Counted from the first letter of the stretch, positions 46,616-59,700 are shown. The stretch is 64,000 nt of DNA from Crotophaga sulcirostris (GCA_013397455.1 VYZB01000343.1:397124-461123), one strand, 5' to 3'. Notes: generated by a model from the letters alone, not told the origin. Made by a program: numbers and translations.

Positions 46616-49467
46616 GTTCACAAGAACCTCATGTCAAACTTTAACATTTTGGAATATTGTATATTTAAAAGTTATGCTTCAAAACATGTTGATGAAGATT
46701 GTAATTGTCTTCAGAGAGAAGATCTGTATTTTCCAGATATGAATCCTATGCAGAGATGGAGCAGAGGAGGCTTATACAGATTATAAACAGCATTAATACT
46801 AGTCTCAAGGTGACAAGCATCTGATAAGGTGATAATACGTAAGTGGCCAAAATTCTGATTTGAATCTTAAATGCAACATGCATCTGAGGAGGGAGTTTAT
46901 AAAATGGAAGAAAAGATGAACCTGACAAATTTTTGTCCTTTTTTGCATTCCAGGTATTTCCAGAGGTTGTTGTTTTAGTTTGGGACTTACTGGAGATACC
47001 ATACTGAACGAGACGAAGCGAAGATAAGTACTAAATATTCTTAAGTGATATTGTCTCTCTATTTTTTGAATTAAATAATATTTCTATATTTAAAAAAATA
47101 TGTTATCTAAAAAGTTCATGTTCCCAGATGTATTCCTGGACATGAAACTTTGATTAGAATGACCAAGGAACTTCAGTAACCAGCACCAGTATTTATGCAA
47201 CCTGACTGAGGCAAAATGCAAGAATGACTGATCGAAACTTTGCATAGCTGTGTGACACCATTAGAACTCTGGCAAGTCAGCTCAGTCTCTCAGCAGACTT
47301 TTGGCTGATGTATGCCTTACTGTCTCTGTGTGTGTCTGTATTTTTATATATATATATATATATATATTCTCTAAAATGTGGAGTTCAAGAACTGTCTTGA
47401 TTAAGCAGAATCCTGTGACCTGCCAGCCTTCTGGCTTTGTAATTGTCTGTTAGCTTGTCTAGAGCTTGGAGCCAGAGTGCTCACGATGTGCTTCGGTAGC
47501 AGCACTTTGAACACCTGGGCTGCAGGTCTGTGCCACCTACCCTGCTCTGTCCAGGTAGAGCAGGTAAGGACTAAAGCAGGGTATCTTCCCAGAAGGGACC
47601 AGGCTGAAGCATTTGTTATATGAGGCTTAAGCATTTAAAAATAGGTGGTGGATACAGTCTTTCTGTCATGGTCTTCAGGAACACCTTTCTCTATTCACTA
47701 ATAGTGCAAGGAATTTTAGGTACTTGCTTTATAAGGCACCTGAAATATAAGCAGAGAGTAAGGGGTTAAATAAAGAAGACAAGAGCAGTGTTCAGTGATA
47801 GTCCCAGAAATCTGGAGTATATCACAAGAATGCAATATCAATAGCAGGCACAGTTGTTCGTATCTTTGTATTCCCTTCTTCTGTGAAGGGTGACAATATC
47901 TGGTTAATCTGCAAAAAATTATGGTTTCCAAAATTAATTTGCATTTTATTTGATCACCATTAAAAAAAATAAAACAAATGCAGTTATAATTTTATTTTAA
48001 ATACAGATTTTATGGGCCAAAAGTCATGTTTTCTTCAGTTTCTTCCAGGTTGTCTTTTTCTGTTATTTTTCCATTCTGCCACACTACAGACTTTTTTGAT
48101 TGTGTTATTAGCTAGGTCCTCAGATTACTTGCTCTCTCACCATATGTACATATGTAGGTGTTCATTCTCTCCTCTTCTCCTCGCACATGTATATGTTTCA
48201 GGAAAATCTACCTTTTAATTGCTTTTGTTTACCATAGTTTTGATATAGCATATGGCTTCCATTTTGAGTACTTCCACACTGCAAAATCCACACTGAAAAT
48301 GTAAAACATTGGGGTTTTTTTCACATCAGCTAAATAAAACAAACAGAAAAAAATTCCAAAACCATTTGGATATTAAGGGAGAGCATTCTGCTGTAAATTA
48401 GGGGGCATTTGTTATTTTTGAATTAAATACACCTCAGAAATTTAACTTTTATAGCAATTCGTGGACTGAAAAACATTGGATTTTTATATTTTCTGATTTC
48501 TTTTTCTTTATTTATTTCAGGATTTTATTGCTATTATTACACTTTTTTTTGCTTATGGCCAAATCTGGAAAGAGGCTGCTCTTCTTTGCAAATCTACCAG
48601 AGCAATATTCACAGTAAAGCAACTGTGAGCACCAGGGACAGGCAGTGTGGGCCTGCCTGCTACCTACTGAGCTTTAAGGGAGGAACAAAATTCTATAGTT
48701 TTAATTTAACACTGAATGTATACAAGAATCAGGCACTGCTGTGGTAGGGAGAGCTGTGCAATGGAATTTAAACTGAAGTAAAACAAGGGCTTATTCTAAA
48801 GTGGGTTGGATCACCTGATGTCCAGATTTGGTACACAAAGCTATTCAGCTGCAGGATGACTCCCTTTCTGTTCCTGCTTTTTCCTGAGAATATCCCGACC
48901 TGCAACTGTTAAAGAGATACCTGTGGTTTAAAAACAGTGAGATTTAAGCTGGAAATGATTAGGGATCATTTGTGCTTATGCTCATGATCATGGTAGGGTG
49001 CTTTTGAGAGAGGGAAAACAGGTTGGGAGGACCATTTTCACTTGAGCTCAGTGAGAGAGAGTACACGGATGCTTTTGAAGATAGCAAAGTCCCAGCTTCA
49101 CTGTGAGCTTGCATGAGAGATTTGGTCATGTCTGCGAGTAGGATTCCATATACAGTCATGGAAGGAGTTTCAAAACAGGTAACAGTTACCTAGTGTCACA
49201 TTTCCAAGAATTTGTAAAGATACTTAACTTGTAATGGTGGTACATATGGCACATTCCCATAACTTGGGAGTTTCTAGAAACCATGCATTGTTTTTGCTGT
49301 GATGCATTTATTTAAATGTTTACATTAGATAAAGAAGATAAAAAGCTTTATTACAGAACCCATATTAACCTTCTTAGCAGCAGAGAAAGTGGTTATCTCA
49401 TGTCATGGACAAAGCCTTGTATATGGCAAGAATGTATCTCTCAGATGCACCTTTTCTGCCTTGCCTC
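46616..49467. other. non-coding stretch with a (TA)n microsatellite
   Basis: No gene or named repeat. 47401-47640 is less AT-rich but unassigned. Confidence 0.5.
47345..47367. repeat. (TA)n microsatellite, about 11 units
   Basis: Uninterrupted TA repeat from 47345 to 47366/47367, preceded by a T run. Likely variable in length. Confidence 0.95.
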
Positions 49468-49519
49468 TTTCCAAGTTAAAAACTTTTACATTACTGCATC
49501 AAACGTCATTCATCTCTGA
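49468..49519 (+). repeat. 52-bp repeated element, copy 1
   Basis: Starts TTTCCAAGTTAAAAACTTTT and ends TCATTCATCTCTGA. The second copy lies at 50673-50724 in the same orientation with 50 of 52 bases identical; the sequence just outside the copies is unrelated. In the plus frame both read QVKNFYITASN(V/I)IHL then a stop, and the two differences are a synonymous Phe codon change and Val/Ile. A CTCTTTCCAAG acceptor-like sequence precedes this copy. The origin is unknown: a small local duplication, an uncatalogued short repeat, or duplicated exon-like sequence. Confidence 0.95.
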
Positions 49520-49669
49520 GACTGGATCTGGCTCTGTCCATAGCCTTAGGTGAAGGGTAAAAAAAGATGAAGGCTATCCCATTTCTCCTGTTTCCAAGGA
49601 GTGATCACTTTCACTATTATCGACTTGTGTTTTCTTCCCAACCTGAATTCATCTGCTTTTAAGTACATG

Positions 49670-49960
49670 TTATGGTTTCTTATATATCTTTTTAGCTATA
49701 TTAAGAAAGTCTGAAATATGCAATGTTTTCTCCACATGAAAGTATTTATTCAATATTCAAATCAACACTTGACACGTCTGATGAGCTAAAAGATCAAGCT
49801 CCCTAAGTCTCCCACTATATAGTATTTGTTTCAGTCCAATCATTATTCTGTGGCTTCTTTCTTCATCTTCTCCAGTCTTACAAGAGAATTTTAATCCCCT
49901 CTCTCTCAGGAACATGGTCTAGCGTGATTTATATCATCTTGCTGGGAAACAAGGGTAAGT
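49670..49960 (-). mobile_element. ancient CR1/L3-type LINE relic, minus strand
   Basis: The plus strand keeps TTTTCTCCACATGAAAGTAT near 49728, then GATGAGCTAAAAGATCAAGC and TCCCTAAGTCTCCCACTATA near 49799. TTCAGTCCAATCATTATTCT and CATCTTCTCCAGTCTTACAA follow near 49864, in the order expected for the reverse complement of an old CR1-like 3' region. 49730-49890 lines up with 37010-37205. No frame survives. Both edges are soft. Confidence 0.6.
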
Positions 49961-50672
49961 CCAATGAGTTTTGATAATACAGTAAGTTTTAAAATTTGAC
50001 TAATTAGCATTTGCAATAAATCCTGAAGTCCTCTGATATATGACACAGTACAAAGGATATATTCTTATATCCCAGAGTATATTAGTATTGTTGACACTGA
50101 CTGCTGGCATGCCTCCAAGACCATTTTGACATAATGAAGGGAGATTAATATAAATAGTGTTTAGTTTGAACAACACTAACACTTCGAAGGAATGTTTTCA
50201 GTTTGTGTGCTACAGTTAAGTTCGAAGTTAGCTATGGGTTTGTTCTTTTGAAGTAGAGATTACTAGCAGTTGCTGTAAGTCTCAAGAAAATGCAAAGTGC
50301 TCATTACCTCTGAAAAATCAAGCCAATCACATGCTCAATAAGTGTGAAAGGCTGAGACAATCTGATCCTATTTCAACTGAACAAATTCAGATTTTCCTCA
50401 TGGTTTTAATGGTGTGATAGATACCAAAGTGACTGGACAAAACCCAATCAAAATGGAATTAATATACAAAGTTGAAATATAGTCAAGATTATTTTAACAT
50501 TGTATTTTTATTCAATAATTACTTCAACTAAGTCTCAAACTCAAAACAAACACAACTTCCCTTCTCATCCCCCTATAAACTCTGGGTTTAGTCAAAAATG
50601 CTTAGTGAAGTGGGTGCTGCAGTGTCCCAGTGACAGTGGCAAACATACAGTCAAAAGCATATTCCAAGCATA
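49961..50672. other. non-coding stretch between the relic and the second 52-bp copy
   Basis: AT-rich, with no gene or named repeat. Just before the second 52-bp copy there is a small local repeat of CATATTCCAAG / CATATTTCCAAG. Confidence 0.5.
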
Positions 50673-50724
50673 TTTCCAAGTTAAAAACTTCTACATTACT
50701 GCATCAAACATCATTCATCTCTGA
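50673..50724 (+). repeat. 52-bp repeated element, copy 2
   Basis: Same orientation as the copy at 49468-49519, 1205 bases downstream, with two differences, both transitions. Here the element is followed at 50725-50732 by ATGTAAGT, which resembles a splice donor and is absent after copy 1. Confidence 0.95.
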
Positions 50725-53700
50725 ATGTAAGTAAGTAAAGAAATTCAAAGGTCTGCACTTAAGATCAATGGTCTACTTAGTCATATGAGGACATAAATGT
50801 GTGCCACAACCTCTAGCCAACTTTGCTTGAATTGAGAAACTATCTTTCACTCCATTTAACAATGTACTTGAGCCACATTTGAATTTTTATTCATTTCCTC
50901 CTGACTTCTAAAGCAGTGCAGGGACGGTGGAAGAAAAAAATGTTGTATAACAACCAACCTGATAGGATGTCACTAGGGAAAAATATAATGTGGAGCAGAG
51001 ACAATAATAGCCTCTCCGTCCTTCAGCAATGGGCTACAATAAAAGTTGAGAATTCGAAGTGAGAATAACCATTTAAGCCTAATCACCTTGACAAATAATG
51101 AGATTGAAAAGGAATGGGAGACAGAAATAGGAGTCCAAGTTCCTGCTTATTGAAATGCTCCTTTTAACAACAGTATTTATTTCACCTAGGCTGAGTAAAG
51201 GCTGTGTGACTTACCATAGGCTGCCTCAGGAAAAGCATCAATTTGTAATGAATGGTTTTTTTTCCCCTGCTCACATTTTTAAGCGGATCTACATAAAAAT
51301 ATGAAAACCCAGAAAACAATCCTCTACAAATTGAATTTCTTTAAAAGAAATAAAACATAAGTGAAAAAATAAATGAAACAGCACCATTATTTGGATTACA
51401 TTTATCTTTAATCCACTTTGTCCTCTATATGAAATACAGTATGAAGACATCTGCCAATATTTTAAAGGCTTCTGCTTGTGTCTGAATTATGTTTTTAAAT
51501 TAGACCCTAAAGCTGCATTCTAATGCATTACTTTCATTTACTGGAGTATGCATATACTATCATACTACTCCCATGACATTCTTTATTTAATCAGTCTGAG
51601 AGCTGTACAGACCCATATCTATTCCCACATAAATCTCTGCCAAATAATGCTGACTTCTAGATTTAACCTCACTGGCAATGAATGACCTCCTTGGGAAAAA
51701 ATGTATAAAATGGACAAATATTTTAGAGGAACTAGCAATCTTTTTGGATAATCAATGGAAGATATGCAAATCTGACTGGTTCAGAATGGAGGTGGTGTCC
51801 TTGTGGTGAATAGGAATTGCTGCAGTAAACAACTTTAGCCTTTCCTATTAAAGGTTAGGAGGAGTGATTGATATGTTCGACAAAGAAATGTAAGGTCAGG
51901 AGCAATAAAAGCAATCTGTTCTTTATACAAAAAGTACATGAAAAGCAGTACATATACGGGGTATTCTCTAGTTGGTTTTGGTGCACCTGCTATTTCAGAA
52001 TAATAAATGGAGGTCCTGTCACAAGTTGTGCAGATAAGAGTCATCACTGTTAATTCACTTTATTCTCTGATCATCAGTTCATCTCTGAAAAAAAAATATT
52101 CCCTATAAGGATCTCCTTGACCCTATTTTAACTTAAAACCCCGTCTCTTTTTTCAACAACAGTTAAGCTGCACCTATAACTGTCATGCTCAGTCAAATAG
52201 AACTTCTTGAAAAGAAGAAATGTTAAGCTTCAGTTGCAGAATCTGCCTAAATAATTTTAGTTCTGTCTTGGTTAAAGATTCTGGAACTATAAATTGAGAA
52301 GAAGAAAACACAAGCAACTACACAGAGATAAACCTTTTTTTCAGTCAAATGACTTGTGATAATGTGTTTTCCCCCAATGCAGACATTTTTCTTACATTGA
52401 AGGCAAAAGCAGACAACATCTTGCAATACTGACTGCAGCCAATAACTGGAATCACAGAAGACAGGCATAGAAAAGACTTTAAGGTATTAGCTAGCTTTTT
52501 CTCTATTTGAAGACAAAAGCAATTGTACCTGAACTGTTCCTGATAGTTATTTTTCTGACTTGTCTTTCGAAATCTCAAGAGATGTAACCTTGGTGGCTTT
52601 CTGAGGTAAGCTCTTAGGGTGTATTACTATCTCCTGGACTTAGGTTCCTCCCAAATTTTTCTGGTTTTACTAGACTATAAAGCAGTTTATATCATTTAAA
52701 ATAGCCTAATATCATAGAATCTTTTTTTTTTTTCACAAAAAAAAGATGCCCTCTAATTGCAGAATACTCATCACTTCTTGATTCCAAGCCACATTTAGAC
52801 TGTGAAAGAGAGGTGTATCCATGGTAGGTTCAATACAACCAAAGGAATCTGAAACAGTAATTCTTCAGCAGGGATTTAAGTAACTCATATACACATCCAG
52901 GACCACAGAAGAACTTATACAGCTCATACCCTTCAGCTCTCACTCTTGTCATCCTCCTGCAGTGCAACCATAAAACCACAACTGCATATCAGGATATTCA
53001 GTTGACCCTTCCATTTCTACAGTGAATATACTATAACTGTGACCCAGGCTAAACTATACCTCTTAATTTGATGGATCCAAGCTGAAACTGGTACTTATTC
53101 TTCAACAGTTTAGCAAATTGACCTGGGAAATGACCAACATCATATGCAGGACTGGGTCCTCCCAGTTGAGACCCGGGTCTACCTGTGTGTTAAATGCTGA
53201 ACTCTGAATACTCTCTCCTCCAAAAGGGGTCTGACCTTGAGGGAGGTAAGTGATGCAAAGAGGAGTTTCTCACACAGCTAGTGAAGCTTTCAGCTCAAAC
53301 ACAGCTACTATTACTAAATTTCCCAGCCAGCTGTATTGACTCACAAATTGAGGAAAGGGAGAGCTCTCTTGCAATTGGGCTCTGGCGTCAACCAGGAAGC
53401 AACAGCTCATTTGCTGGAAGAAGGTTGAAAGCACCTTCTGTAACCACTCAGTCACAGCTCGCTGTTTCATCTGCACCCAATATCAGACACGGATGAGGGA
53501 CTACCTTTTTTCTGACTTTCACAATCCTCAGACCATAGCTGTGGCCACAGAAATTTGCCTTAAATATTCAGTAGTTTTTTGCACGGTGAACTGGATCATA
53601 GGTTTGGACTCAAGGAAGGGATCACAGAGATTTGTAGCTTAATAGAAATCACCGTAACTTATGACATCACCATGCTACTCCAGGAAGCCTGAACCTCTCT

Positions 53701-54699
53701 GTCTGCCTTCAGTTTTCCCTTTTCTTTCTTTCACACTGTGTACAAATTATATCTTGTCTCTTTAGATCTTTCCTTTCATTTTTTCTTCTTCAAAGGGCAA
53801 ATCTAGCCAAAAGTCTTAACATAAATGCCTGTCTTCTGGACTGAACCCCTCTTTACAGCTTTACACAATCCACAAAAAATAGAATTATTTATTTCAGTAG
53901 GTTTATCCTCTGCAGCTAGGATTTTCCAGTTTAGATTCAGCTCTCAGGAGAAAAACTTGCAGCATGAGCCATTATATATATATCCAGACAATGACTCTCA
54001 GCTGCCAGAAAATTGCAGGCCGATGGGACATTTCTGTAATCTCTGATTCCAACTGGTCCATGTATTTCCAGTGGCCATGCATAAAGAGTCTCAGAACTGT
54101 TCATTAAGTTTGTTGTGAAACCAAGTGTTTAATATCTGTAATTCCGAAGGATCAATAGGAAGTTAAATTGAGTGAAACTAGTTTTGAACTAGTGCAGTTT
54201 CAGAGAAACAGCAGCATCACATATCTCAAAAGAACTCACGTTTTAATGTAGCACCATGAGTTTGAAACTATTTCTACTGTTTTGGGCTGAAGAGTATTTT
54301 TCATTGTTGTTGATTTGCTTTTTAATGAAAGGCTTCACTGTGCATGTTAAGAAACTGCTGCTGCAAAAAAGCTGCAATGTTCATGAGTAGAAGCATTTCT
54401 TTTACTGATAGGTTATCAACCACAACCATATTATTTAAAATGGCTTGTCAGCAAGGAATTTGATTATGTTTGCTTTTGTACACCTCGCTTGCATTTTCAT
54501 GTTATTATAATGCAAGAACAAAACCATGGTGGGAAAGCATTTGTCTTTAGTAACAGCTTTTTGATTATTACTGTTTCTTCTGTGCATTTTGGTACAAATT
54601 ACCTGGTTCCCTGATTAAAATCTATTGGAAATTGTGACTGCACTTTTTGTTTTTTCCGTATACCTGCTAGAGCAATGGTATTTCTTTCATCTTTGACAG
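50725..54699. other. non-coding stretch, nothing recognised
   Basis: AT-rich sequence. ATCATAGAATC followed by a T run at about 52711-52734 may be the last trace of a minus-strand CR1 tail. 54080-54660 has the look of unique, possibly conserved, non-coding sequence, including a 7-bp-arm inverted repeat ACTAGTT/AACTAGT at 54177-54193. No gene recognised. Confidence 0.5.
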
Positions 54700-54974
54700 G
54701 GTACCAGGGTCCTGGGGGGCGCCATCAGCACTGACTGTCCCTGACCAGCCCTTCAAGGCTTCATCACACCCTGCCCATGGCCCAAAACCCCACTTCAGCA
54801 CCTCAGGGCCATCAGCCCCTGTCCTAGCAATGCCACAACAGGGCTGGTCTCCACTTTTCTACATGAACTTTTGGCCCTGTCCCCAGGGAGATGTTAACGC
54901 CCTGGGCAGGAGCTGCCCTTGACTGTCCTGAGGTGCCCTGCTCCTTCTCGCGTGGTGGGTCAGGCCCTGGCAGT
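54700..54974 (-). mobile_element. CR1 LINE 5'-end fragment, minus strand, isolated
   Basis: A GC-rich block in AT-rich surroundings. Its reverse complement matches the GC-rich front part of the CR1 copy at 20330-20640. The best stretch is 54775-54824 against 20558-20608, where the word CTGATGGCCCTG is shared and roughly 37 of 50 bases agree by eye. No endonuclease, reverse-transcriptase or 3' tail sequence adjoins it. CR1 copies are normally truncated from the 5' side, so a lone 5' piece is unusual. The edges follow the change in base composition. Confidence 0.65.
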
Positions 54975-56618
54975 GTGAATAATTTGGTATGATAAGCTAC
55001 TGTCAGCCTCTGATATATTTTATTCTACCTGAGTGGAGGCAAAAACATTCAACCCAGGGCAGACTCCATGGCTCAGGAGGCTAGGAGAGAAGTGTCTTGG
55101 TGGCAGTAGTAGGCTGGCAAGAGGCAGGCTGCATCAAATAACTGTTTTCTCTGTTCCCCAGAATTTCAAGTGAATAGAATTTGTGGGATTTTCAGGTATG
55201 GTGATACTAATGAACTAAGATGCAAATTACTAGAACTGATAAAGCATTTTGAACAGTTTTTTAAAGAAAAGTTACAGAGATGCTAATATACATTAAATAC
55301 ATGTATGAATTTCTTGGGAAATTTCTTCAAAATTTTTCACTTCATAATAATCATCTTTCTATAGAAATTTAGGACAATGGTATAGTTCTTTATTATTTCA
55401 GTTGGATTGTTTAAAAAAAACCCAACAAACTATTGAAATCTTGAGACTCCTTAGTGGTGGTGGTTTTTCCTAAAAGTCCTTATGTAGTTGCCTTGAAGGC
55501 TGAAATAAGAGGAATTATTGAGGACGCTGTCTGAAGTGAACTATAAGGAATGTGTCATTGTTAGCATGAGAAAAGATCCACATCATTCCATTCTAAGTGG
55601 AATGAATACATGCCTGTTTGAGCAGGAGCTGGAATGCACAAGCTTCACATCATGCCTTGCTTACATAGCAAATTAGAACTTCTTGAACTGTTACTCCATC
55701 AGCTGGTACCTTCATAAAACAAATTTCTTGAAGAAAGGTTCTGAAACTTCAGGAGGACATGACAAGAATAGAGCATGGCTTTTTTTTTGCTCCTTTAATG
55801 TTTTTTTTACATTTTGGATAGCCAAAGAGGTCTAGAAAAACTATGACATCCCAGTGAACTCACTGAACTCCCTTACTTGGGTGGGACGGATCTGCTCTCG
55901 GATCTGTTTTAGCAACAAGGTAGCATCCTTATTGCACAACAGAAAGAGGGGCAGAGTGAAAGCAATATTGCCATTGCCTCCAGCTAGCACAAGGACTAGG
56001 AAAACTACACTTTCCCCTTCCATACCTTTTAATTTTTTTTTCTGTTGATCTGTGAAATAAAGGAACTAATAAAGAAAAAATCTACATTTGCTGTAAACCA
56101 GTGATAAACTCAGGACTTCTGCCTTCTGGACCATAGTGGTTTGTTTGAGAAAAGGTCAGACAAAATATGTTCTAACACAGTGTGTCATGAAGTGTAGAAG
56201 ACAGCAGCAAGAGCTCTGAAAGGAATGTGGAACCAAGTGGTTGCATTACTGTATCCTTTATTAATCATAAAATGCAACAAAAACATTAAAGATCTTTCTA
56301 AGGCTGTACTCTGGGAGCCTGCAGAATGCAATTTCTTTCCAACATTCTCTGCCCTACATTTTGCTGCCAATCTTGACATGATCTCGTCTAAGTTACAAGC
56401 TACAAGAACTGTGATTAACTTGTAGAAATACTCCTTTGAGACGTTTTTTCCCAAAATAGTAAAGATTGTTCCACAGCATTTTTTTTTTCTAGCAGTCTCT
56501 TTGTTCTCCATCATCACACTGTATAATTGTATGATTGTATACTGGTGAAATCGAAGCAATTTCCCATGATCAGAATGTCATTGTATAATGTGGTAGATAA
56601 TAATAAATATTATTAAAA
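54975..56618. other. non-coding stretch, nothing recognised
   Basis: Contains the minus open frame 56185-56559 (124 codons) with a plus-strand partner at 56225-56425. Neither translation has a known domain or good start. 55030-55130 is somewhat GC-rich and could be more decayed LINE sequence. Confidence 0.5.
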
Positions 56619-56720
56619 TAGAATAATAGATTTTTAAGGCCAGAAGGATCTGGTCTTATAATTTAATCTCAACTCTGTGTAACACATGTCACATAGTTCC
56701 CAATCTGCCACAGTAGAGCT
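56619..56720 (-). mobile_element. ancient CR1/L3-type LINE 3' terminus, minus strand
   Basis: TAGAATAATAGATTTTTAAG, then GCCAGAAGGATCTGGTCTTA and AATCTCAACTCTGTGTAACA, follows the reverse complement of the end of old amniote CR1-like elements. I know that end as containing AAGGCCAGAAGGGACCA and a TCTAGTCTGACCTCCTG-like block. About 100 bases remain. Confidence is moderate because the piece is short. Confidence 0.65.
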
Positions 56721-59700
56721 CTACCCAAACTCAGCAACTGAATGAATAACTATCTTCTTTTTTGATTCTTTTTTTGAGAAAAAGCAAGAGGTATGGAAAA
56801 TTACTTTGATATTGGCTGTTTTTCTTATTCTGTAAACAGCACATGGCCATGCAGTGTCCAGTACAGTATGTACAGCAGTATGGAAGTGTTTTCTTGGCAA
56901 CAACAAGAAAGTAAAGCAAGAGATGTCCAAAGGAACATAAGCGGAAGGCTGGTTGCTGATGGGCAAGATAAGTCTCCCAACCGAACTAGCCTACTTTGTC
57001 ATTCCAACTGTTCAAAACCTGACATTTTCCAAGATGTAATTAATATTCACTTTGAAGATGCTTTTAATGAGCTATGGATGCTAAGTAAGTCTCTAACAGC
57101 TTTCCAGTTGTAAGTAATGATTCATTCAGAGAGTAACAGATTCAGCTTTGGAATGTCCCATCTTACTGCCCAGTCTTGCTATGTTTCTGCCAGCAAAACT
57201 CAATGTCTGTAGTGGTCGACCAAGCCATGTGGCACTAGTACTGTGTAGTCTCTTGATATTAACCTGGCATCTAGCCCCCTTATTTCAATATTCCTCATTT
57301 CAAGTTGCTATTAAGGTAGACTATTATTCCCTTGTTATACAATCAGAGGACTGTTCAGTCCAGCCATTTATATGCATAGCTAAATGTTCTACTTCGTGCA
57401 TTTTCAAGTGTCAGGGAAAGAAAAGGCATTGAGGATTTCATTCCATTTGTATCCCATATGTACAAATGTGTTCAGTTTATGGCGCTGGAGAGAAACTTTC
57501 CAGCTTCCAGAAGTGCATACATAGTCTGCAATGTGAAAATCTATTTTTTTTCCTTTCTCTTATATTATCTTTGATATTAAAAATTGTACAGTTGTGTGGC
57601 TGGCATTTTTACTAATGACTCATAAGGAAGAATAGAATCCAACTTCCTTGTCCTTAACAGTCTTGGCTTTGATGTTGTAGTAAACAAAAAGCACTTATTG
57701 TCAGAGAAGTATGTAGATACGACTCAAGGATAGAGGAGGCCACAGATCACTTCATGGGAGGAAAAAAAGAAAAAAAGAAAAAATGAAAAGAGCTGTTCTG
57801 TGAGCAGAGCAACTGATGGAGCCTGGTTTGTTACAGGCTTCTTACAGACCTCCCAACAGGTTTCTTCTTTCTTTTTTCCCTAAATCCTCTCTTCTTTTTG
57901 GCTCGATTTATGTCAATTTTGTTTGAAACTGATTAACAAGTTCTTTCACTGAGGGGAAGTGAAGAAAGTAATGTCTAAAGTGAAAGACAGACAAGAAGAC
58001 AGAAAATACCATTATAGAACTTTCATTTCCTTCGGAAAGCAAGCTAGAATATGTTTCATATTCTAGCTTGTTGGAGGTATTTTGAGATCCTAACCAATAT
58101 CTCAGTCCTGCTGCAACAGGTTGTGTTAGGGTGAGAGGAGAGGGAACCAGCTCCTTCTGTGTGGTTATGTCCTGTAAGTTGACAAGAGGCATGTTTAGCT
58201 AGAAAATTTATCATAGGTCATGGTCCCCTTAGTGTAAGCCACTTTTTAAAATTTTCCCCTTTAAATATAGGTCCCAATGCAGTTGCACCTATTAGCCTTG
58301 AAGCGAGAATTAATCCAGAAGTTCCTAAAGTGTATTTCATGTAGAAGCTCAGAATAGATGACTGTTTTCTTCCAGTTTTAAAATCCCTCAACTGAAGAAT
58401 TGCACATAATGATAATACTCTCCCGTTCCAACTAGTTTTTTGTAAAACAATGATCATTCATTTGTTTTCAAATATGCGTCACTATTTACGAAGGCTACTT
58501 TTGTCAATTCAATTTTCTCTTGCCACGTTTGAAGAGAACACCAGCATTTGCTATTTTGTGTTAGTGTAGAATCATATTTGCAAAGGATATGACCATATAT
58601 GGCAGATACTGCAGATTTATAAATACTGAGTATCAGAGTTTGGTCAAGTTGTGGTAAGAAAGGGTCCCATACATACAGTGTTTCAGAACTAGTATGTTCA
58701 AAAGTCATTTTGGCCTGCAATTCACCTTAAGAACCTCAATTAAGAGGACTGCAACCCTGCAGTCACTTTTAAATTCACCTCTGCACAGGATGATGGCCTT
58801 CACATTTCTCGAAGGTATAGAAATCCCCACTAAATATTTCCTCCTTTGCCATTTCTTCTAATTCAAGTCAGGTCCCATGAATATCTCAGCAAATAAATTT
58901 TTTCTCAGTAAACACATCCATATTGGTAGAAAATATATAGAAAAGACCTACAACCGCATCTAAGTCATATATACAGTTTGCAAGATATTCATAACTCTTT
59001 CTCCTGTCCACAAAGGATTCAAACTTGCATCAAAAAGTTTTAACAGTTATCTGTTTTAAATTCTTAGGTCTGTCAACGGACTAGAAAACTTGATTGTTAA
59101 AATGTCTCTGTGACACTGCTTTTGCTTATATTTGTGTATGGCTACATCCTGTGACCTCAGGTGTGTGAGGCAACCCGTAAATAGAAATCAAACACACAGT
59201 CTAACTCCAGGGTTTTGCATGTGTGTTTTGCTTTGACTCATATTTGTTGCAGTTCTACACCTCTGCATGTACCCAGAAATCACTGAGTATCTCAGCTCTG
59301 CCCCAGCCCTTTCAAGCACAGATAAAAAAAGGGCTCAGCCATCCTTATTGCCTGACTGACCTGTGATTCCACACGTGTTCTTAAAGGACAGGATTGACAG
59401 GATTGATTCAAATTGAAACTGTGAGTACATTCTTTCAAGAAGCTGTAACTGTAAAATAATGGATTTTGCATCCAAAAGGATATCAGCATGAATATTCATG
59501 CATATTTTCCACATGGAACTCTGCCCTTTTTTTGCACCATGCATCCACGTTAGCTTCCAGAAGAAAAGGTTGTATTTCACTTTTGCTACTATTAGATCTA
59601 GAGTTACTTAAAGCAATCCAAGACTTCAGACCAGCACTGACCCTCAAGTCACCTTTGATTTCCACAGTGGATACTGTGATGATAATGAAAAGCACTTTGT

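Noticed and set aside
47345..47367. (TA)n run as a replication origin or promoter TATA element
   Set aside because: A plain dinucleotide microsatellite with no other supporting signal.
54177..54193. Inverted repeat ACTAGTT/AACTAGT
   Set aside because: Seven-base arms are expected many times by chance in 64 kb.
56185..56559. 124-codon minus-strand frame
   Set aside because: Antisense frame is also open, the translation has no known family and the start lacks context.
58040..58070. Hairpin as a microRNA precursor
   Set aside because: A 14-bp stem with a 3-base loop is far shorter than a microRNA precursor.
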